From: Sphingobacterium sp.
GTDB taxonomy: Bacteria > Bacteroidota > Bacteroidia > Sphingobacteriales > Sphingobacteriaceae
DNA length: 46,776 nucleotides
Assembly: GCA_031277685.1 (NCBI GenBank)
Contig: JAITLV010000019.1
Location: 1 to 46,776, forward strand
Direction: 5' to 3'
Positions 26,226 to 35,570 of this stretch are shown here, in pieces; within the stretch, counting starts at the first letter, position 1; each line of letters begins with the position of its first letter. The notes below the pieces were generated by a model that was not told the origin of the DNA, made no database searches, and saw only the letters and a program-made list of their open reading frames with translations. A program made the translations under genes and the position numbers.

Positions 26226-27332
26226 ATGACTGTCCCACATATTATCTCGAAAATATATCAAAAAAGCAATATTCGACTGTTGTTACATATTTGCTTCTGG
26301 CTTGTCATATTACTTGTACGTTGGCACCTATCTATCATAACTTTCAATACTTACAATGGACTTCCTACAACAGAACTTTTGGTTTTGAGCATATATAATA
26401 CAACGCTGCTTGCCAGCCTATATTATATGCTGATCTATTGTATATATCCCTATGCCATTGGCAAAAAAAAATATTTCGCTGGTATCCTAACGCTAATTTT
26501 ACTGTTTATATTTTTTGCTATTACAGATGCTTACCTAGAGAGACAGATATTAAATGCCTGTTCGGGATGCATGACGATTATAAAAAACAATAATCCATCC
26601 TATTACACATTTCTTCACCTGCAATTCAGCAATATGCTATTCAAACGCCTTATATCGCTCGGTTTACCACTAGGCATAATGATTATGCTTGCTGTGCCAA
26701 TTAGTATTAAAGTCGGATTGAATGCCCTACGCAATGCGTATGCAAAAGCTGAGCTTATACAGGAAAAGGCAAAGATTGAACTAGACCTTCTGAAGTCACA
26801 GATCAATCCCCACTTCCTCTTCAACTCGCTGAACAATATATATGGTTTGATACTAAATGGGAAGACTGATCAGTCCGCTTTACTTGTTTCGCGTCTTTCG
26901 GAACTCCTGCGCTACACCATTTATGAAGCAAATAATGAGTACCTGATTATTCAAGAAGAAATCAGATTAATAAAGAATTATCTAGAACTAGAGAAAATAC
27001 GCCTGAACCATACCAAGGTAACATTCGAAATGAAGATTGATCATTGGGAGACAAAATTACCTGCCCTTATATTGATGCCATTAGTCGAAAATGCCTTTAA
27101 ACATGTCGTGGATGTTCCTGGAAGTTTCATTCGTTTTGTAATACAGGCAGACCGCCAACAACTTTACTTCATGGAGGAAAATACAATGGTAGAGTGCGTA
27201 AAAAAGATGCCTGCAGGGTTTGGTCTGAAACATCTTGTCAAAAGATTAAATTTCTTCTATCCAAACCGACATGAATATGAAATAATCGAGCAAAAAGATA
27301 GTTATCGTGTAACCTTAACCTGTATGTTATGA
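26226..27332 (+). CDS. LytS-type sensor histidine kinase
   Basis: The 368-residue protein has four membrane helices in residues about 18-165, a helical linker, and a His_kinase domain with His196 in SQINPHFLFNSLNNIYG. The ATPase part has LMPLVENAFKHV and GFGLKHLVKRLNFFYP. The G box has only one clear glycine pair and is shorter than usual, as is normal for this class. Its stop codon overlaps the start codon of the response regulator gene (ATGA), showing translational coupling. No external sensor domain is present. Confidence 0.94.
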   Translation: MTVPHIISKIYQKSNIRLLLHICFWLVILLVRWHLSIITFNTYNGLPTTELLVLSIYNTTLLASLYYMLIYCIYPYAIGKKKYFAGILTLILLFIFFAITDAYLERQILNACSGCMTIIKNNNPSYYTFLHLQFSNMLFKRLISLGLPLGIMIMLAVPISIKVGLNALRNAYAKAELIQEKAKIELDLLKSQINPHFLFNSLNNIYGLILNGKTDQSALLVSRLSELLRYTIYEANNEYLIIQEEIRLIKNYLELEKIRLNHTKVTFEMKIDHWETKLPALILMPLVENAFKHVVDVPGSFIRFVIQADRQQLYFMEENTMVECVKKMPAGFGLKHLVKRLNFFYPNRHEYEIIEQKDSYRVTLTCML

Positions 27333-28036
27333 AAATTTCCTGCATTATTGTCGATGATGAACCTATTGCGCGCGATATCTTAAAAAGTCATTTAAAAAAA
27401 TTACCAAACTTTGTACTGATAGACGAATGCATAAATGCTAATCAGGCTTATGAGGCGCTGCATCAATATGCACCAGACGTCATGTTCTTGGATATACAAA
27501 TGCCAATCATAACAGGCACAGAATTCCTCCGTTCCCTACGAAATCCACCATTGGTTGTATTTACTACAGCCTATCCCGATTTTGCCTTGATAGGATTTGA
27601 CCTGAACTCTACGGATTACCTATTGAAACCAATTACTTTTGAACGTTTTCTTCAGGCCACAGAAAAGATTCATGAACGCTTATTGTCGCGTATACCGAAG
27701 CTCATGACGAAGACGGAAAAAACACATATCTTTATCAAACAGAACAGTAAATTTGTCCGTGTGAACTTTAATGATATTATCTATGTATTGGCACAACGTG
27801 ATTTTTCGGTGCTATATTTAAGCGATAATACAAATAAGATCGTAGGTATGAATATTGGTGTGGTTGAAGAAATGTTGCTCGAACCATCTTTTGTTAGAGT
27901 TCACCGTTCGTACATTGTACAACTTGAAAAGATCCATGCTATTATGGGAAATATACTCAAAACAGATTTGAAAGATATTCCCATTGGACCGAATTATAGG
28001 GAGAGGTTATTAACGTTATTGAACATTTCCTCCTGA
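27329..28036 (+). CDS. LytTR-family response regulator
   Basis: The 235-residue protein has a receiver domain with VDDEPIARDIL, phospho-acceptor Asp55 (MFLDIQMP), FTTAY and LLKPI. The C-terminal LytTR domain has FVRVNFNDIIYVLAQRDF and SFVRVHRSYIVQLEKIHAI. It would bind DNA when phosphorylated by the kinase gene that overlaps it by four bases. Targets are unknown; the CPBP protease gene upstream is one candidate. Confidence 0.95.
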   Translation: MKISCIIVDDEPIARDILKSHLKKLPNFVLIDECINANQAYEALHQYAPDVMFLDIQMPIITGTEFLRSLRNPPLVVFTTAYPDFALIGFDLNSTDYLLKPITFERFLQATEKIHERLLSRIPKLMTKTEKTHIFIKQNSKFVRVNFNDIIYVLAQRDFSVLYLSDNTNKIVGMNIGVVEEMLLEPSFVRVHRSYIVQLEKIHAIMGNILKTDLKDIPIGPNYRERLLTLLNISS

Positions 28037-28172
28037 TCTACAATTCCTTCTCTCGAACCATTAATTCTTGTAAAGCTGTATAATTCTTCAAGCCATTTCT
28101 GGGATCAAACTTTGTACGATGCAAATAATAATACAAGCCCTCCTGTGAATGTCTGAATGCGAGAGGGGTATC

Positions 28173-28760
28173 TTACATATTAATTCGCTCTCTATTAACA
28201 TTGTACAAATCAAATTTGGGATGCTTCCAAAATTTTTCAAACCCCAATTTTGGCATGATATCAATCTCAGTGGTATATATTGGGTAGATGCCTTTAATAT
28301 AAATATTATATCCAGTACCAATATCAATATTTTCATAATCACTTCTGTTTTTAAAAATGGATGGGGCGAATACTAAAAATCCGTCCATTTCGGAATCGTT
28401 GGCAATCTTTTCTCTAAAATCGATAGGATCTCCATAAGAAAAAGGGCATTTATTTCGAAGCCAGTTCGCTAAATAACCTGAAATTCTTCCCCAGGCAAAA
28501 TCATCCGATCTCACTGTTAATGTAAGCTCAGGCCTCCCATTTCTCCAAACGGGGTGATTTCCCAAAGAAAGACCATATGTGAATGATGTAATCATTCCCT
28601 TTTCGGGGGTATTCTCGTATACAATAGTTGTCACACCCGGAAGGTTTTCGTCTAAACTATCTTCTTTAAATAAAAGTGGCGTTTTCTTAAATATATTATT
28701 CAGATGATTTAAGTATTGCGCTGCAGGCGTTCTTTTCTTTTGAAATAGTTTCTTGAACAT
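28173..28760 (-). CDS. Suppressor-of-fused (SUFU) domain protein
   Basis: The 195-residue protein resembles bacterial SUFU-domain proteins: YGLSLGNHPVWRNGRPELTL, TVRSDDFAWGRISGYLANWL and GTGYNIYIKGIYPIY are the characteristic blocks. Bacterial members have been described mainly as immunity proteins accompanying polymorphic toxins, where they bind and neutralise a partner toxin. No toxin gene is adjacent, so this one would be an orphan. It has no signal peptide and would be cytoplasmic. Confidence 0.8.
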   Translation of the reverse strand: MFKKLFQKKRTPAAQYLNHLNNIFKKTPLLFKEDSLDENLPGVTTIVYENTPEKGMITSFTYGLSLGNHPVWRNGRPELTLTVRSDDFAWGRISGYLANWLRNKCPFSYGDPIDFREKIANDSEMDGFLVFAPSIFKNRSDYENIDIGTGYNIYIKGIYPIYTTEIDIMPKLGFEKFWKHPKFDLYNVNRERINM

Positions 28761-28909
28761 TTTTTTATCTCATATTTTTAACCACCCTTATAGCCAGTGG
28801 CTTATTAATATAGTGAATTTTCGGAAATAAATCCAAAACAATTACTGTATTTGTTTAATTTTGGTCTATAAATGATATAAAAACAGAAAGCACCTCTAAA
28901 CAAACCAAC

Positions 28910-29308
28910 ATGATAAATCAAATAAAAATATTTAAGGCCAATGCGATAGCCTTGGAGTTATTCGGGGCGTTTACAGAAGCTGATGCATTGTTTATAGAAC
29001 AACTTTTTGAGAAAAAACTGTTTGAAGGCTACGATCATGTGAACATACTGATTAAAGTTAAAGATTTGTCTATAATTAAAGAGATGAAATTAAATGGATT
29101 TTTTGAAGGTGAATTATGGGGAATTAAACATTTCGGAAAAATTGGACGTTGTGCCATTGTATCGAGTTCAGATATTTTGAAGTCGATAGTCAACCTTGAA
29201 GGAAAAATTCTTCACCTGTTTAATTCCGCCTTGGTCGAGAAATATTTTGATGAAATAAACTTAAAAGAAGCATTAGAATTTATCGCACCCAGCGAAACAA
29301 CGAACTGA
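28910..29308 (+). CDS. STAS/SEC14-like (SpoIIAA-like) domain protein
   Basis: The 132-residue protein matches the SpoIIAA-like fold: AIALELFGAFTEADALFIEQ, VNILIKVKDL and IGRCAIVSSSDILKSIV, ending in a short amphipathic helix (EALEFIAPSE). Proteins of this group are small cytoplasmic alpha/beta proteins related to STAS domains and bind lipids or nucleotides; few have a known role. It is on the opposite strand to the flanking genes and appears monocistronic. Confidence 0.75.
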   Translation: MINQIKIFKANAIALELFGAFTEADALFIEQLFEKKLFEGYDHVNILIKVKDLSIIKEMKLNGFFEGELWGIKHFGKIGRCAIVSSSDILKSIVNLEGKILHLFNSALVEKYFDEINLKEALEFIAPSETTN

Positions 29309-29311
29309 TTA

Positions 29312-29843
29312 TCACCTTATCACCGAGATAACTAAGATTTTTCATACAGTCTCCAGTACTTTTTCCTTTAATTTTACGGGACAACACCATTTCATTAAGT
29401 CGTTTACCCTGACAAGCGGAACAGATTTCTGTGACGATAGTATGGTTCAGCGCATCTTTTTTGTTATATTATCTTTGGAATTTTTTTAAGGAAAACCTTT
29501 TCAATCCGAGCAGTAATCTCTGCATACTTGACGGTTTTTGCCACTCTTCTAACGACTTATTCGGATCAATCAAAGCACTTACATTTACCTTTTACACAAA
29601 GCCTAATCCCTCACATTCAGTGCGCATTCCTTACGGATTATTGAACGAAAAAACATGAGAATACCCTATAAATGGGGCTCTCATTCTTGAAAAAAACAAT
29701 CTTAAAAATGCATAGACGTCAGCAGTCGTTCCTACTGTTGATCTCGTATTCCCACCCAACCTTTTCTGATTAATAACAATCGGAACATTGAGGTTATTAA
29801 TTTTACTTAATGGGAGATTTTGGGGATAGTATTCTTTTGACAT
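29312..29843 (-). pseudogene. uvrA: Decayed fragment of UvrA-like ATPase gene
   Basis: On the minus strand the first 70 codons (from 29843) read NVPIVINQKRLGGNTRSTVG, then ADVYAFLRLFFSRMRAPFIG and YSHVFSFNNP, matching the insertion-region entry of UvrA proteins. After a stop comes GMRTECEGLGF (the zinc-binding GMC-x-x-CEGLG motif with its first cysteine lost), then stops and shifts, then ICSACQGKRLNE and VLSRKIKGKS, which match the next UvrA segment. Start, ATP-binding ends and C-terminus are all absent. It is a broken piece of a UvrA paralogue, probably of the UvrA2 kind linked to resistance against intercalating antibiotics. The homology is judged from memory of the family. Confidence 0.85.
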
Positions 29844-29975
29844 TAAGTTTACAAGCTATTGTTTCAGATAAATATGGGTGATATTTTAAAACTCGAAAAT
29901 ATACCATGTTTGTTATCCGAAATGATCAAGAACTACTAAAAACTTAAATAATTAGTTTTCAACGCTAATTTTATC

Positions 29976-31085
29976 CTATTTATTTTCCCTGATAACATAG
30001 ACTCCCTCATTATTGTCAGAATTCCAATTGGTAGGATATTTATAGTACAAAAAACTCAAGGTATTTTCTGTCTTAAATTTTGAAGGAACCTCAAAGAGAT
30101 AAAAATAATCTTGTAGTGGTTTTTGACCAAAACCAGCCCTTTTTATTGCTTTTGTTTTAAAGATCAAGTTATCATTTCCAATATGCAATTTGTTTACCGC
30201 AGTACCACTAAACTCCGAAGGAATGAGTGTATATGGCACCTCATTATAAACTTCTTTTTTAAAAGATATTGTCTCTATACTAACCTTTTTTTCATATTGC
30301 ATATTGTTTTCTAAGTAGGCATCGTTATTATATGTCTGATCAAAATTATTATAATCACTATATGCTCCTTTTTTTTCAATATCCTTTAATAGATAAAGTT
30401 TATTGAATTTATCGGGAATAAAATCTTCTTTGTAATTCAGTCTAAACCTAGCAAACGTTTTTGCTAGGTTTATTTGACTGACATTCTTTAGTGTATAAAG
30501 TACAATCCATTTTCCGTTTCTATTAAAATACAAAGGTTTTACCCCAACATTTAAAGCCGCTTTCTTATATCCCCATAGTACATTTTCTGATTTTTTATAG
30601 AGATCCTTAAAATTTTCAACCCATTCATCCCACTCCATCTCCCCATCTGTATTCAACTGTTTTTCAAACACCTGAAAGACAAGGTTTTCTTTGGATAAAT
30701 CATAGATTCCATTCCAACTCATCACAAAATGAGACCTTCGATGATATTCCATAAAATCAGGGTTACCGTGAAAATCTCGATCATTTAAGTCCAATACAAA
30801 ACTTATATCTCCTCTACTGTTTATTTTTATAATTTTTTTATCTGTAGCCACAATATAAAAATTATTCATTGGATCATATCGGATCTCATTCCAGGATCCA
30901 CCAATGATTTTGTGTATCTCAAATGATTTACCTTTTATAGGTACAGACAAATCAGGGATTCCATTTGCAGGCGTTCCGTAAAAGGGATTGTTGATGGTCG
31001 TAAATCTACTTACGAAAAAAAATAACATACATGCTATGGCACCAAAAAATATTAAAATCAAGTAGTTTCGTGTTTTATGTTTCAT
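29976..31085 (-). CDS. Membrane-anchored protein of unknown function
   Basis: From the ATG at 31085 the 369-residue protein has one N-terminal membrane span (YLILIFFGAIACMLFFFVSRF) and a large outside domain rich in beta-strand-like segments: FYIVATDKKIIKINSRGDISFVL, GNPDFMEYHRR and NGKWIVLYTL. Some repeats look like propeller blades. A longer frame from 31154 adds 23 residues with no membrane-signal logic, so it was not used. No family was recognised. It is downstream of and on the same strand as another exported protein gene, 140 bases away, so the two may be co-transcribed. Confidence 0.7.
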   Translation of the reverse strand: MKHKTRNYLILIFFGAIACMLFFFVSRFTTINNPFYGTPANGIPDLSVPIKGKSFEIHKIIGGSWNEIRYDPMNNFYIVATDKKIIKINSRGDISFVLDLNDRDFHGNPDFMEYHRRSHFVMSWNGIYDLSKENLVFQVFEKQLNTDGEMEWDEWVENFKDLYKKSENVLWGYKKAALNVGVKPLYFNRNGKWIVLYTLKNVSQINLAKTFARFRLNYKEDFIPDKFNKLYLLKDIEKKGAYSDYNNFDQTYNNDAYLENNMQYEKKVSIETISFKKEVYNEVPYTLIPSEFSGTAVNKLHIGNDNLIFKTKAIKRAGFGQKPLQDYFYLFEVPSKFKTENTLSFLYYKYPTNWNSDNNEGVYVIRENK

Positions 31086-31225
31086 ACTTTTTATTTTCCC
31101 AAAACATCTCATCGTCGGTACACTTTGCTCTCCTCCACACCTTTGATTTCTCAATCCGCATTAAACATACATGCTGTTAGCATGTTAACTTCGATGGAGT
31201 TGTTCTAGGTTTCAATAAAATGAGG

Positions 31226-32209
31226 TTAAGGTTTATATTCGCGTTTTTCCAGCATACCTTCTCTATATACTTCTGTGTAGATCAATTTTCCTTTTTTTCT
31301 TGTATTTACAATCGGCTCTCCTGTCTCCTCATTATACTGTTGCAACAACTTATAAAATTTCCATTCTCCAACTGGTAAACCATTTTTATACTCCGCTTCT
31401 AAATATGTATAGGAATCCGTAAATTCCGGATATTGCTGTAAATCTATATACCCATTTGACTTGAATTCGAGCCATCTTCCTTCTTTATGATGATTTTTCA
31501 CAAGCCCCTGTTCATCATTATTGTTGTGTAAACCACTGTTATCATAGTATCTGCAAAATTTTCCTGAAGGTAAGATCTGGTATTTACGCAAAGGTGTTAG
31601 TAGAAAAGGGAAATCAGTAAACTCATAATCTTGTAGAGAAATTACATAGTTTTTATCAATGTTAAACAACGTATAATTTGCAAACCCCATTTCTCCTTCA
31701 TGATAAAGGTAAATTCGTTTCATATCAACAGGCTTACTGTTCTTTGTTGTGAATAAATACATTTTCTCAATAAATGGTCTGGCGTAACGAACATTATTAT
31801 AAACAGCTATAAAATACAATCTACACGCTCCATAACACAGAAAATTCGTTGAAATTTTAATACTGTCGTATTTTTCATTGACATCACTATTAAATTGCAG
31901 GAAGACATCATATTCTTCCTGGAATAATAGTAGCTCTTTTTTAATTACGCTATCGAATTTTAAAGCATTAATTTCTTTCAATTTATTTTCATCTTGTAGG
32001 GTAGGCAGAATAGCCGCAATGGTCGTTCGCTGTGAAATATCTGAATATCCAAATGGCAACGTAAAACATTTAGTTGTATTAGAAAAAATAGATTCTTTAT
32101 CTAGTGAGCCTATTTCTGAGTTCATTGCCGTATTTTTTATCTGAGCTTTGCTATAATTGAAAAAAAGGAAAAACAAAATAGTAAAAGAGACTGCATTAAT
32201 TTTATACAT
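31226..32209 (-). CDS. Exported MORN_2-like repeat protein
   Basis: The protein from the ATG at 32209 has 327 residues and a signal peptide (INAVSFTILFFLFFNYSKAQ). The C-terminal 100 residues hold MORN_2-type motifs as in YwqK antitoxin-family proteins: HHKEGRWLEFKSNGYID, then EYKNGLPVGEWKFYKL, then EVYREGMLEKREY. The N-terminal half is not recognised. MORN_2 proteins are common in Bacteroidota as exported proteins and as antitoxin or immunity components. An in-frame ATG upstream at 32242 was rejected because the signal sequence begins at the later Met. Confidence 0.75.
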   Translation of the reverse strand: MYKINAVSFTILFFLFFNYSKAQIKNTAMNSEIGSLDKESIFSNTTKCFTLPFGYSDISQRTTIAAILPTLQDENKLKEINALKFDSVIKKELLLFQEEYDVFLQFNSDVNEKYDSIKISTNFLCYGACRLYFIAVYNNVRYARPFIEKMYLFTTKNSKPVDMKRIYLYHEGEMGFANYTLFNIDKNYVISLQDYEFTDFPFLLTPLRKYQILPSGKFCRYYDNSGLHNNNDEQGLVKNHHKEGRWLEFKSNGYIDLQQYPEFTDSYTYLEAEYKNGLPVGEWKFYKLLQQYNEETGEPIVNTRKKGKLIYTEVYREGMLEKREYKP

Positions 32210-32475
32210 AGTTATCATATTGGAACCTTCATTGCAAAACACTTTTATCCACCAAAATACGACCTAGGCGATTCCAGAATTGGATACAAGACAAATATCA
32301 GCATATAGTTTCTTTACTAGATACTAATACTAACATTCGCAAGTGATAATTTAATATTCGTAAATTTAATACTCCAATTCAAATTGAGTATCTGACACGC
32401 TGCTATTCCTATCAAAGTTAAAAGTTCACTTCTCAGATCGGCCGGCATCAACTAATTTAGAGGACTACAATATAT

Positions 32476-33531
32476 CTATACCTGGTAGATAAAAGCGTTG
32501 ATGTTCATTCCTGCTCCTACCGACGCAAATAATAGTATATCACCCGTATAAAAACTATGTTCTTCTAATTTTCCTTTCATAATCAGGTCATACAAAGTTG
32601 GAATAGTTGCTACACTACTGTTACCAAACTTATGGATACACATAGGCATTATATTTTTGGGAGGATATAAGTTATAAAGTCCATAAAAACGAGCAACAAT
32701 AGCTTCATCCATTTTCTCGTTTGCCTGATGAATAAGTATTTTTTTAATTTGAGAAATTTCGATACCCGCTTTGTCTACACAAGATTTCATAGCCAGGGGC
32801 ACATGATTTAGCGCAAATTCATATATTTTGCGTCCTAACATCTTAATATATCTTACATCAGAGGGAAGATCTTTATTGTAGGAACTTCCAAAATAGAGAA
32901 AGTCCAGTTCATCGTCAGCGTATGTTGCACTTTCATGTGAAAGTATTCCTCCATTATCTACCCCTCCTTCGACAATTACGGCACCCGCACCGTCTGAATA
33001 AATCATGGAGTCTCTGTCATACTCATCAACTACCCGTGAAAGTGTTTCGGCACCTATTACTAGACAGCGCATGGCCAACCCTGCTTTGATAAAAGCATTC
33101 GCATGGATCATTGCCTCGTTCCATCCTGGGCAACCAAATAAAAGATCATATGCTACGCATTTCGGATTTTTAATGGTTAGCTTGTTCTTAACACGTGATG
33201 CCAAACTAGGTACAGTATCAGACTGAATTTTTCCATAAGCAACATCGCCATAATTATGAGCACAGATAATATAGTCTATATTTTCACGATCTATCTTGGC
33301 ATCTTCTATCGCCAATTCTGCTGCTCTAAATGCAAGATCAGAAGTCATATGTTTTTTGGAAGCATAACGTCGCTCATCGATACCCGTTATATCTTTGAAT
33401 TTTCCGATGATAGTTTCTGGTAATTTTAATTTCTCACCTTTGTTATCGAGGAAGATATGATCTGAAAAATTGCTATTTGGTATGATTAATTCTGGTATAT
33501 AGCTTCCAGAGCCGATGATTTTAATATACAT
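32476..33531 (-). CDS. 3-oxoacyl-ACP synthase III (KAS III) family protein
   Basis: The 351-residue thiolase-fold protein has the KAS III triad Cys134 (LLFGCPGWNEA), His268 (ILIHQANEKM) and Asn304 (HKFGNSSVATIP). KAS III enzymes condense an acyl-CoA with malonyl-ACP; some members instead transfer acyl groups or form beta-lactones or signal molecules. It starts 23 bases after the ClbS-like gene on the same strand, a pairing that suggests more than housekeeping lipid synthesis, since no acyl carrier protein or other fab gene is beside it. Whether this is the organism's only FabH cannot be told. Confidence 0.9.
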   Translation of the reverse strand: MYIKIIGSGSYIPELIIPNSNFSDHIFLDNKGEKLKLPETIIGKFKDITGIDERRYASKKHMTSDLAFRAAELAIEDAKIDRENIDYIICAHNYGDVAYGKIQSDTVPSLASRVKNKLTIKNPKCVAYDLLFGCPGWNEAMIHANAFIKAGLAMRCLVIGAETLSRVVDEYDRDSMIYSDGAGAVIVEGGVDNGGILSHESATYADDELDFLYFGSSYNKDLPSDVRYIKMLGRKIYEFALNHVPLAMKSCVDKAGIEISQIKKILIHQANEKMDEAIVARFYGLYNLYPPKNIMPMCIHKFGNSSVATIPTLYDLIMKGKLEEHSFYTGDILLFASVGAGMNINAFIYQV

Positions 33532-33554
33532 GGTTTATTTATTTCTTAAATAAA

Positions 33555-34133
33555 TTAGCAAAAATATTTCATAAACTTATGATTGAATACAAAGAAAATA
33601 CCATATGTGAAACTATATAACTGTTGTACACCTACTTTCCTCTTTTTCCATTTTCGAATCCTGGTTTTTGCATTTGAATATGATGTATTGAGTTGTATCA
33701 TTCTTCCTAAACTCCATCTTTTGTACCAAGAAGATTCATAGAATTCGTAATTTGACTTTTTAGCGATCAAATCTAAAATAGCAGATACAGTATTATTAAA
33801 TTTTTGCAGAAGAGTATTGAAATCATCCATGCTATAATCTTCATAAAATTTTTGTGCAAGCTTGCCTAGTTCATTCCACTTATAACCGGTCTCAGGGAAA
33901 ACTACCTCTTCATCATTGTCTATTTTCCGATTCCACTTAAGGACAAGTTCACCCCAGCCAATCAAATAAGCTAGCAGATTATTGCTACTCATTAAAGTAC
34001 CTTTATTATGTCCTTCCAATTCCATCAGGGTAGTTTGTTCATAAGAAACTGTCTTTAATTCCCCTAATAATTTGTCGTAATTCGTTTTGATTGACAGTTG
34101 TAATCCGGATTTATTTGTCGGTATGGCCATCAT
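33555..34133 (-). CDS. ClbS/DfsB-family four-helix-bundle protein
   Basis: The 192-residue protein matches the ClbS/DfsB family (DUF1706, DinB-like fold): MAIPTNKSGL at the start, KGTLMSSNNLLAYLIGWGEL, VFPETGYKWNELGKLAQKFY, and FYESSWYKRWSLGRMIQLN. ClbS protects colibactin producers by hydrolysing the cyclopropane warhead; the role of most homologues is unknown. The family usually ends near the RIRKWKK segment at residue 166; here 26 more residues follow (VGVQQLYSFTYGIFFVFNHK), so the original stop may have been lost and the frame now runs through former spacer DNA. It is the first gene of a two-gene unit with the KAS III gene. Confidence 0.85.
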   Translation of the reverse strand: MMAIPTNKSGLQLSIKTNYDKLLGELKTVSYEQTTLMELEGHNKGTLMSSNNLLAYLIGWGELVLKWNRKIDNDEEVVFPETGYKWNELGKLAQKFYEDYSMDDFNTLLQKFNNTVSAILDLIAKKSNYEFYESSWYKRWSLGRMIQLNTSYSNAKTRIRKWKKRKVGVQQLYSFTYGIFFVFNHKFMKYFC

Positions 34134-34403
34134 TCATATACTATTTAAAATAGGATTAACAAGTATTTGGAAATATTAAATGTAAAATCTTCGAATACCT
34201 TGCTTATATTTAATTACTATTCGCTATTTTTCTAATAGAAATATACAACTAGTTGAATAACAAATGACATCAAGATTGTATCATTAAATGGGGTTTTCGA
34301 AATTCTAATCTAAAATATTTTTTGATTTTTGCACAGTTGGTCAACCCAAATTCGACCAAAGAAATTTGTTACCAGATTGGACTTCAATCCAGACCATTCG
34401 CTA

Positions 34404-34850
34404 TCAGTAGCCTTTATTCGTATCTTTGATCTTTTTTCTAAACATCAAAAACTCAATGATTGTACATAATAAATAGATTATGGAGAAGCCTAACAGCGTC
34501 TTAAAAGCCGCAGGAGTTAGGTTATACTGATAAATATCTAATAATAAATTGCCAAACAAAAAAATAACAAAAAGGAATGGTATTCCTGCAAACGTCGACA
34601 ATGACAAAAAACAACTATTTCTGACTCTTTCGATCTGATTTAAAAAAAACGACAATGAAGTAAACACAATTGCAACGAGATAATACGTTGATAACAAAAC
34701 TTGTAAAAATACATCTATAATACTGTAAAATTTCCCCAGAATTGTTACATCAGAATAATTTAATTCATTTATAACTCCTCTATACAAAAAAAACAAACCA
34801 ATACCTAGCAAAATATTGATTAACCAGAGCCTAAATATTATTTTCTTCAT
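34404..34850 (-). CDS. Small integral membrane protein, unknown function
   Basis: The 148-residue protein has four membrane helices, including LWLINILLGIGLFFLYRGV, YLVAIVFTSLSFFLNQI, FAGIPFLFVIFLFGNLLLDI and LLGFSIIYLLCTIIEFLMF. No conserved motif was recognised. It lies 17 bases downstream of the decayed ankyrin gene on the same strand, so it was probably the second gene of that unit. Co-transcription with an intact ankyrin partner elsewhere is not excluded. Confidence 0.65.
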   Translation of the reverse strand: MKKIIFRLWLINILLGIGLFFLYRGVINELNYSDVTILGKFYSIIDVFLQVLLSTYYLVAIVFTSLSFFLNQIERVRNSCFLSLSTFAGIPFLFVIFLFGNLLLDIYQYNLTPAAFKTLLGFSIIYLLCTIIEFLMFRKKIKDTNKGY

Positions 34851-34866
34851 ATCTTATTATTTACTT

Positions 34867-35330
34867 TTATAAACCTCGAGGCAATCCAGTACTTTCTTTC
34901 TGTGATTTTTCTAAACCTTCTTTCCATTTTTTCTTCCCTTCCGTTTCCTCTTTTCCTAAAAAGTCTTTATCCGCTTCCGATAAACATTCATAGCGGGTAA
35001 TAGGCGTTGTCCTTCCCTTTTGCCAAGCTATTTTCTTCTCAGTTTTTAATGGAACCTGTATATGAAATTCATTATTTAGTCATTCTTTCAGCTCACCGTA
35101 CTCTTGGAAGCGATCATCGTTCAAACGTCCCACATTTATTTCCTCTTGGATCAAAGAGGCTAGGCTATTTCCATTAGCATCCAGTAGCAGAGGATCCGAA
35201 CCTCTATCCAAAAAATAATTAAATATTTGAACTTACCAAGAGCTAAAGCAGTGAAAACTGCTGTTTCTCCTCCAACTGATAATTTATATTCGCGCCATTT
35301 GTCAGCAGTAAATATTTACTCAATATCAAT
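34867..35330 (-). pseudogene. Decayed ankyrin-repeat protein gene
   Basis: On the minus strand three frames together give ankyrin repeats: SKYLLLTNGANINYQL, then after a shift GGETAVFTALALGKF, then after another shift IFNYFLDRGSDPLLLDANGN and SLASLIQEEINVGRLNDD. An in-frame TGA lies at 35080-35082. The last part continues to a natural stop at 34867-34869. At least two frameshifts and one stop are visible, and no plausible start codon remains. Ankyrin proteins of this kind are often found as immunity or effector partners in toxin loci. Confidence 0.8.
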
Positions 35331-35570
35331 ACAGAGTTATTTGTTTTCTATTAATCATTAAACTCTACCTAAATTTATGCTATTTGTTTTCGTAACAAAA
35401 GATCATTTAATATTCGATTGCCGTCAATTATAATTCGTTCAAGGATTTTCAATAATCTATAAATTTATTTTAAAAATTAACATAGGAAAATTTTGGTATA
35501 TGTATAGAGCACCAGCCAATTGAAGTCAGTTTACACTAAATTGTCTTATTTTTGGATTTACGTTGCCATC

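Noticed and set aside
29431..29658. Plus-strand 75-codon frame
   Set aside because: It lies opposite the UvrA-like remnant, which explains the sequence better.
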